Positions 60,904 through 64,000 of a stretch of 64,000 bases of DNA are shown here, piece after piece. The position numbers and the translations under genes are program-made. The stretch covers positions 87,524,254 to 87,588,253 of the forward strand of contig OX388343.1 in NCBI GenBank assembly GCA_947579665.1, written 5' to 3'. Position 1 is the stretch's first letter. The number at the start of each line of letters is the position of its first letter. This DNA is from Sympetrum striolatum. Taxonomy: Eukaryota; Arthropoda; Insecta; Odonata; Libellulidae. A model generated the notes under the pieces. The model saw only the letters and a list, made by a program, of their open reading frames with translations, was not told where the DNA came from and ran no database searches.

Positions 60904-61819
60904 CAGGGTGTTTCCCGGGAACTGCAAGTTTTTTGATTAGTTGGTACACAGCAAGTAGTGGGGGGATGGCATTTGGAAAGGTTTTATTATTTAGAGGGGA
61001 GTTGGAAGTTTTAGTTACACATAAGATGTGGGACCTTGAGCACCGCGCTTTTGCTATGAGACGGTTTTACGCTAACGGTGAGTCCGTAACCCAAACCCAA
61101 CGAGACCTTCGCCGGCACCAGCCGCGTGGGCCAATTCCGTATCGTAACACAATTTTGAGGTGGATACATAATGTGAACACAACTGGATCATCAATGAAAA
61201 GAAAACCTCTAGGGCCAGCAAAAACCGTTCGTATGCCTGAGAATGTTGAGCGTGTGCGCGTCGCTACACTGGAGAGCCCAAACTGTTCGCTAAGAGCGAG
61301 AGTCAAACCTCCACATTTCTGCCTATACGGTTAGAAAAATTTTGATTTTGATAAAAAAAATATGGTTCCAACTAGACGGGGCTACGGCCCATACTGCTCG
61401 ATGGAATGTGTCCGACAAGCTTTCCCTGGAAAAGTAATCTCTCCTTCGGAGATGTTCCTTGACCCTCCCCGGTCCCCCGATCCCGGACTTCTTTCTTTGG
61501 TGTTTCTTGAAATCACGTGTTTACGTTGAAAAGCCACGAACATTACCGGAGTTGAAGGACTCCATAGGAAGAGAATTCCAAGCCATTCCACGAGAAATGC
61601 TACAAGATTCAATGCTTAACTTCAGGGAACGTCTGGAAACATGTGTTCAATCGGAAGGGCGCCATCTATGCGATATTATTTTTGTTACTTGATTTTTTGT
61701 ACAATTTTCTTAAATTTCCCAGTTTGTAGAACACATTGTTTAAAAAAATAAATGTTTGGTTCAAAATTTAAAAAAATCGTGGCTTTATAAAAACCATGCG
61801 GTTCCCGGGAAACACCCTG
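60904..61819 (+). mobile_element. Tc1/mariner-superfamily element, 916 bp, internally deleted
   Basis: Both ends begin cagggtgtttcccgggaac (right end read on the complement), and TA dinucleotides flank the element at 60902-60903 and 61820-61821. The intact matching ends and TA target duplication identify an IS630/Tc1/mariner element. Its length is well short of the ~1.3-1.7 kb expected of an autonomous copy. Confidence 0.92.
60964..61692 (+). pseudogene. Deleted Tc1/mariner-type transposase
   Basis: The N-terminal HTH region reads MRRFYANGESVTQTQRDLRR, NTILRWIHNVNTTGS and RMPENVERVRVATLESPNCS (61055-61300), a layout common in insect Tc1/mariner-like transposases with an FxxNGES-type helix-turn-helix. 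After a deletion near 61305-61370 the second DDE region appears (LDGATAHTARWNVSDKL, ~61374-61425). It is followed by FFLWCFLKSRVYVEKPRTL and IPREMLQDSMLNFRERL, ending at 61692. The segment with the first catalytic Asp is missing, and a stop lies at about 61432 before the C-terminal block. It cannot be active. Confidence 0.85.
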
Positions 61820-61821
61820 TA

Positions 61822-63350
61822 TATGCATGGTAATGTGTATAATGCCTCAGACACATCTTGAACATTGTAAATTTCTCAACAATTTCAACAAAAACCTTTT
61901 ATTTCTCGAAAACACCCATAGACATTTTAGTTGCTATAAACAATTTTGGTAGCTACAGACGCTTAAAAATATTGGAATAACGTTTTCATAGCCTTCCAAT
62001 TTAATTTTTCTAAATATAAGCGAGTGTAATTACTTTATCTTTTGTAAACATGTTATTTTAAGTTTATAAAATCAGTTTTAACATGTACATAATTTTATGT
62101 TAAGTAATTAGTTTTAATAATAAGTCATCATTATTATTGTACTGATATATTTTTATTATTTTCATTCTACAAATAACAAAACATATTTACGCCTTACCTT
62201 TTCAGTCAAGTGTGAGATACTCAAGATTTTTTGCTACTTCACTACTTGTATTTCAACACCTCAAAGAGAACAAATACCCTAATAAGAAAGACGTTTACTT
62301 ACTTAATTAGGTCTCTCATTTTTGCCGACGCTGAATTATATAACGTCGTAAATGATTATGCTTTATAATTGCAGCATTTACATGTATATGATTTAATATA
62401 TATCTTATTAATTCCGTAATTCGTTTTATAAATACTAATCAGGATAGAATTCTAACCTAAGAATATTAGCAGAGTTCTGAAAAATTACGTATTCCATTCC
62501 GTTGAACATTATGCAGTTCGTGAGAGTCACAAAAACGTACTGCTGTAAAATCTCGTTTGCGTTAAAACTCCGTTCCTCTCCCAAAAATCTTCCCCTTCCT
62601 CAATGTAATATCTCCTCGTCATCTTGATCACCACAAACATACGCATACATGTCCTTCTGTAAATCGGTTTGATTAAGAAACACTCCAAAAGGGGCGTAGT
62701 TTTGTACCTCCTATTTTATATATCATAGTTAGCATACCTGAAATCTCAGTAAATTCCCTCCTCTATTTTTAATTCTGACACTATATCCTATCATTATTTC
62801 GGTATGTAGTTAAAATCCCCGTATACCCTCGTGGAAAAATGAATGAGCTCGGATTCAGCAATCGCCTTGGTCGTCGGAGATACATTGTTTACTATTTACG
62901 GACTAGATGGCGGAACTTCAGCACGCGGAGAAAACGACAAATTGAGAAATAAATAAATCCCTCTGTTATCAAGATAATGTCTTCATTTTTTCAACAAAAA
63001 TATCTTTATACTTTTCTTAAAATTTCATACCCAGCATGTATGGAGGTACTTCTTACAGTACGAGATTTAGCTGGCGACCGCTGTTTGGAATGCATAATTC
63101 GAAAATTTAAGTTAATATTATCTTAATCGTGTTATAGAAACATTAAAACGAAATAATATACAAATTAAATAACACTGTTACGGGAAGTAATGCATGCAAT
63201 ATTTTCTGTGTAAATTTTATGATGAATAAATGAACGCCTCGTTCACAACAGCGTGAGAAAGATAAAATCGGAAAATGGTCTTTCCACGCGGAAATACAAG
63301 AAAATAATTTTTATAAATTATATTTTAAATAATTTTCCGAAATCGTGGTA
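61822..63350. other. AT-rich DNA without a recognised gene
   Basis: About 1.5 kb with no protein-like frame or clear repeat. Upstream exons of the ankyrin gene might be hidden here but I could not identify one. Confidence 0.5.
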
Positions 63351-63590
63351 AAAATACTCACCCCCTGCCAAACACGCAAGAGGTGCCGCGTCAATCTACC
63401 TATGATACATATAGATTGTCTCATGTCATCAAAAACTATGTAACATGTAGATTAGTGCATGTAATTAAAAATACTCATCCCCTACTAAATACCGTAGATG
63501 TCTCACCTTTAAGTCTACCTATGATTAATATCAATTTTCCCTTGCCATCTAAAACTATGTAACATGTAGCTTAGTGCATGTTGTGTAAAA
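63351..63590. repeat. ~116-bp tandem duplication, two diverged copies
   Basis: Copies begin at 63351 and 63467 with aaaatactca(c/t)cccct. Both contain tctacctatgat and actatgtaacatgtag(a/c)ttagtgcatg. The second copy is followed directly by AT-rich sequence and the minisatellite. Confidence 0.85.
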
Positions 63591-63644
63591 ATATATTTCG
63601 ACATTTTAATAATAATTATATTATTATATTTAATAATAATAATT

Positions 63645-63830
63645 TCGACCTTTTTCCACGGCGACCCATTTACTGTCGACCTATTTGTAAAGCGACCTTT
63701 TTGTATGGCGACCTATTTGCTGTCGACCATTTTGTATGGCGACCTATTTGTTGTCGACCTTTTGGCACGGCGACCTATTGGCATCGACCTTTTGTCGTCG
63801 ACCTAATTGCTGTCGACCTATAGTCGTGTA
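63645..63830. repeat. CGACC minisatellite
   Basis: About a dozen irregular units of 14-18 bp built on (t/g)gcgacctatttg or gtcgacctatttg, alternating g(t)ggcgacc and tgtcgacc forms. The long frame at 63578-63823 is simply this repeat read through. Confidence 0.9.
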
Positions 63831-64000
63831 AATCTCTTATACTCCCTCCCATTAGACGATTTGGTGCCAAGTTTCGAATTAAAACAAATCCCATAGGTGG
63901 ATGCGAGTAAAATGGAAACTCGATTCAAACTGCTGACTAAAGGGATCATCGCCGAAAAGAAACAAGATGCAAGGGGATAAGATATAGGAGACGTGAGGGA
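63831..64000. other. Window end, no feature seen
   Basis: Short flank after the minisatellite; nothing recognised. Confidence 0.4.

Noticed and set aside
63578..63823. 81-codon frame with repeated RPI/VDL words
   Set aside because: It is a read-through of the CGACC minisatellite, not a repeat protein.

Overview
The window is nuclear DNA of an arthropod, most likely an insect with a large, transposon-rich genome. The evidence is short-exon, TATA-containing genes with AATAAA signals, cuticular proteins of the Rebers-Riddiford RR-2 class, and decayed Penelope, Harbinger, pogo/Tigger, Tc1/mariner, piggyBac and LINE copies. No species is claimed.

Region 1 (1-43143) is a head-to-tail array of a ~6.3 kb unit: six full copies (starts 1, 6307, 12613, 18919, 25224, 31538) and a seventh (37852) cut off at offset 5266. 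By eye the copies are above 99% identical, spacers included. The array also runs off the left edge of the window. Each unit holds two divergently transcribed three-exon RR-2 cuticle protein genes. Gene A is on the minus strand (176-183 aa, Gly/Tyr/His-rich tail) and gene B on the plus strand (139 aa). They share intron positions (after residue 5, and just before the chitin-binding domain, both phase 0) and a TATA/ATCA core promoter layout, so they are probably ancient paralogues co-amplified as a pair. All fourteen genes are free of frameshifts and premature stops. Gene B of unit 5 has lost its stop codon. Gene A begins with a 15-nt coding exon (MKVSQ) about 510 nt upstream of the long reading frame that looks like its start. 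Linked variants alternate along the array, which suggests amplification of a ~12.6 kb dimer.

Region 2 (43144-54100) is a transposon graveyard. It begins at the array breakpoint with a decayed PIF/Harbinger pair (Myb/SANT-like partner on plus, nuclease on minus). Next come two pieces of non-LTR reverse transcriptase and two pogo/Tigger-like transposase pseudogenes lying tail to tail, each ending in a CxxC/CxxH zinc finger. A 549-bp piggyBac-like MITE sits inside one of those fingers, with exact TTAA duplication.

Region 3 (54100-64000) carries at least two exons of a host ankyrin-repeat gene, minus strand, resembling an IkappaB/Bcl-3-type domain (60324-60412 and a 3' exon at 54612-54827). The intron between them contains a Penelope-like element with 14-bp target duplications, an inverted pair of tRNA-like SINE sequences and a 77-bp Tc1/mariner relic. 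Upstream are an internally deleted Tc1/mariner element with intact ends, AT-rich DNA, a ~116-bp duplication and a CGACC minisatellite.

Functionally the window has one theme: bulk supply of two secreted chitin-binding cuticle proteins by gene amplification. The rest is mobile DNA around an ankyrin gene. Identity percentages are visual impressions, not computed.
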